The position numbers were made by a program, and so were the translations under genes. A stretch of DNA of 64,000 nucleotides from Archivesica marissinica. Taxonomy: Eukaryota; Mollusca; Bivalvia; Venerida; Vesicomyidae. The stretch is from positions 48,900,557 to 48,964,556 of the forward strand of contig CM026395.1 of the NCBI GenBank assembly GCA_014843695.1, in the 5' to 3' direction. Every line of letters begins with the position of its first letter. The stretch's first letter is position 1. This document shows positions 63,019 through 64,000 of the stretch, piece after piece. The notes under the pieces are model-generated. The model was not told the origin of the DNA. It made no database searches and saw only the letters and a program-made list of their open reading frames with translations.

Positions 63019-63353
63019 TCGATTATATTACAGACATATGTCTTCGTTTGAATCTTCGATTATATTACAGACATATGTCTTCGTTTGAATCTTCGATTAT
63101 ATTACAAACATATGTCTTTGTTTGAATCTTCGATTATATTACAGACATATGTCTTCGTTTGAATCTTCGATTATATTACAAACATATGTCTTTGTTTGAA
63201 TCTTCGATTATATTACAGACATATGTCTTCGTTTGAATCTTCGATTATATTACAGACATATGTCTTTGTTTGAATCTTCGATTATATTACAGACATATGT
63301 CCTCGTTTGAATCTTCGATTATATTACAGACATATGTCTTCGTTTGAATCTTT
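63019..63353. repeat. 37-bp minisatellite, 9 copies
   Basis: TCGATTATATTACAGACATA-TGTCTTCGTTTGAATCT repeats every 37 bp; it contains the palindrome AGACATATGTCT. Substitutions A/G at ACAGAC/ACAAAC and C/T at CTTCG/CTTTG alternate. Confidence 0.93.
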
Positions 63354-63536
63354 TTATCTGGAATATCTAAATATATTGTACTTTATTGATGATCATCTCA
63401 TGAGGTCATATTTTAGCCATTACATTTACAAAAGCGATGTTCCTAATGTCTTCTAATCCAAAGGGTTTATGCGCTGCTAATAAATTAGAAAATGTTGTTA
63501 CTAACATCGCTATGCAGGACATTGTTATTGATTAAA

Positions 63537-63788
63537 ATAGCATATAGTGACGGTTGCATATAGTGACGGTTGCATATAGTGACGGTTGCATATAGTGACG
63601 GTTGCATATAGTGACGGTTGCATATAGTGACGGTTGCATATAGTGACGGTTGCATATAGAGACGGTTGCATATAGTGACGGTTGCATATAGTGACGGTTG
63701 CATATAGTGACGGTTGCATATAGTGACGGTTGCATATAGTGACGGTTGCATATAGTGACGGTTGCATATAGTGACGGTTGCATATATG
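63537..63788. repeat. 16-bp minisatellite, ~16 copies
   Basis: CATATAGTGACGGTTG repeats every 16 bp with one variant (AGAGAC at 63658). Minus-strand frames stay open as MQPSLYATVTIC-type repeats. Confidence 0.95.
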
Positions 63789-63934
63789 CGTCATTATATA
63801 AATCAACTATAAATTCTACACTACATCATAGTTTTGGTAAATATCCATATACGATTACGATACAAGCTTTAATTACTTTTATTAATCGCTCATGTGGGTG
63901 TGAATAAAAGTATATATGTTGTCTTTCTTTGGAA

Positions 63935-64000
63935 GGAAATAACAGTAACTGGAGAAAACCCAGCTATCCGATTTGGCTGTGGTAGTCATGGTAGCGCATC
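63935..64000 (-). mobile_element. SINE family C, partial at window end
   Basis: GGAAGGAAATAACAG, ACTGGAGAAAACCCAGCTAT and CCGATTTGGCTGTGG match the reverse complement of the family C body. The element continues beyond the window. Confidence 0.55.

Noticed and set aside
63950..64000. Next exon of the zinc-finger gene (AATAACAG acceptor, in-frame LTGENPAIRFG)
   Set aside because: The sequence matches the reverse complement of the family C SINE body, so the apparent acceptor is coincidental.

Overview
This is a repeat-saturated stretch of animal nuclear DNA, most likely from a marine invertebrate. A mollusc, perhaps a bivalve, is my best guess. The reasons are several tRNA-derived SINE families, short AT-rich introns with GTAAGT-type donors, Harbinger, hAT and non-LTR elements, and a multicopy uncharacterised gene family I associate with molluscs and cnidarians. 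Nothing looks bacterial: there are no operons, ribosome binding sites or CRISPR arrays. Species cannot be named from the sequence alone.

Layout. 1-4540: 29-bp satellite. 4541-9603: a perfect hairpin, a 43-bp array that looks derived from a SINE tail, a GT-rich minisatellite and SINEs. 9634-11451: remains of a PIF/Harbinger transposon (transposase N-terminus on +, MADF gene on -, facing each other). 11932-15193: an apparently complete hAT transposon with perfect 16-bp terminal inverted repeats and an unbroken 801-residue transposase. 16090-24495: inverted-repeat elements with Pol III B boxes, a decayed multicopy gene (17160-19245) and a 3'-truncated non-LTR element (19258-22026), then a 63-bp array. 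24820-28045: 26-bp and 25-bp arrays, the latter 2.7 kb long. 28090-36790: SINEs, a TTAA-flanked inverted-repeat element, 69-bp and 21-bp arrays, an 80-bp SINE-derived array and a possible terminal exon of a host gene. 37010-39495: a 41-bp array. 40150-50663: LINE remains. One LINE on the minus strand is split by a complete 5.5-kb DDE-type DNA transposon (43493-48997) with matched terminal repeats and a 4-bp target duplication. Removing the insert rejoins the LINE reading frame.

The one convincing host gene is on the plus strand from about 50840 to beyond 62335. It has a possible tiny first exon, a C2H2 zinc-finger exon resembling the N-terminal finger of E4F1/ZNF341-type proteins, and three more exons whose intron phases all agree. 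Two exons are expanded by in-frame minisatellites (10-residue VPFQSVQDAP-type and 8-residue TDSQTYPQ-type repeats). The gene runs off the right side of the window, so its later domains are not visible.

A recurring theme is that SINEs appear to seed tandem arrays. Three separate arrays (43 bp, 80 bp, 48 bp) have units recognisable as parts of three different SINE families, and several families share one of two 3' tails. The strongest candidates for something new are the 5.5-kb transposon with nine internal TGTCAACACCGTTAC sites, the SINE-to-satellite series, and the repeat-expanded zinc-finger gene.
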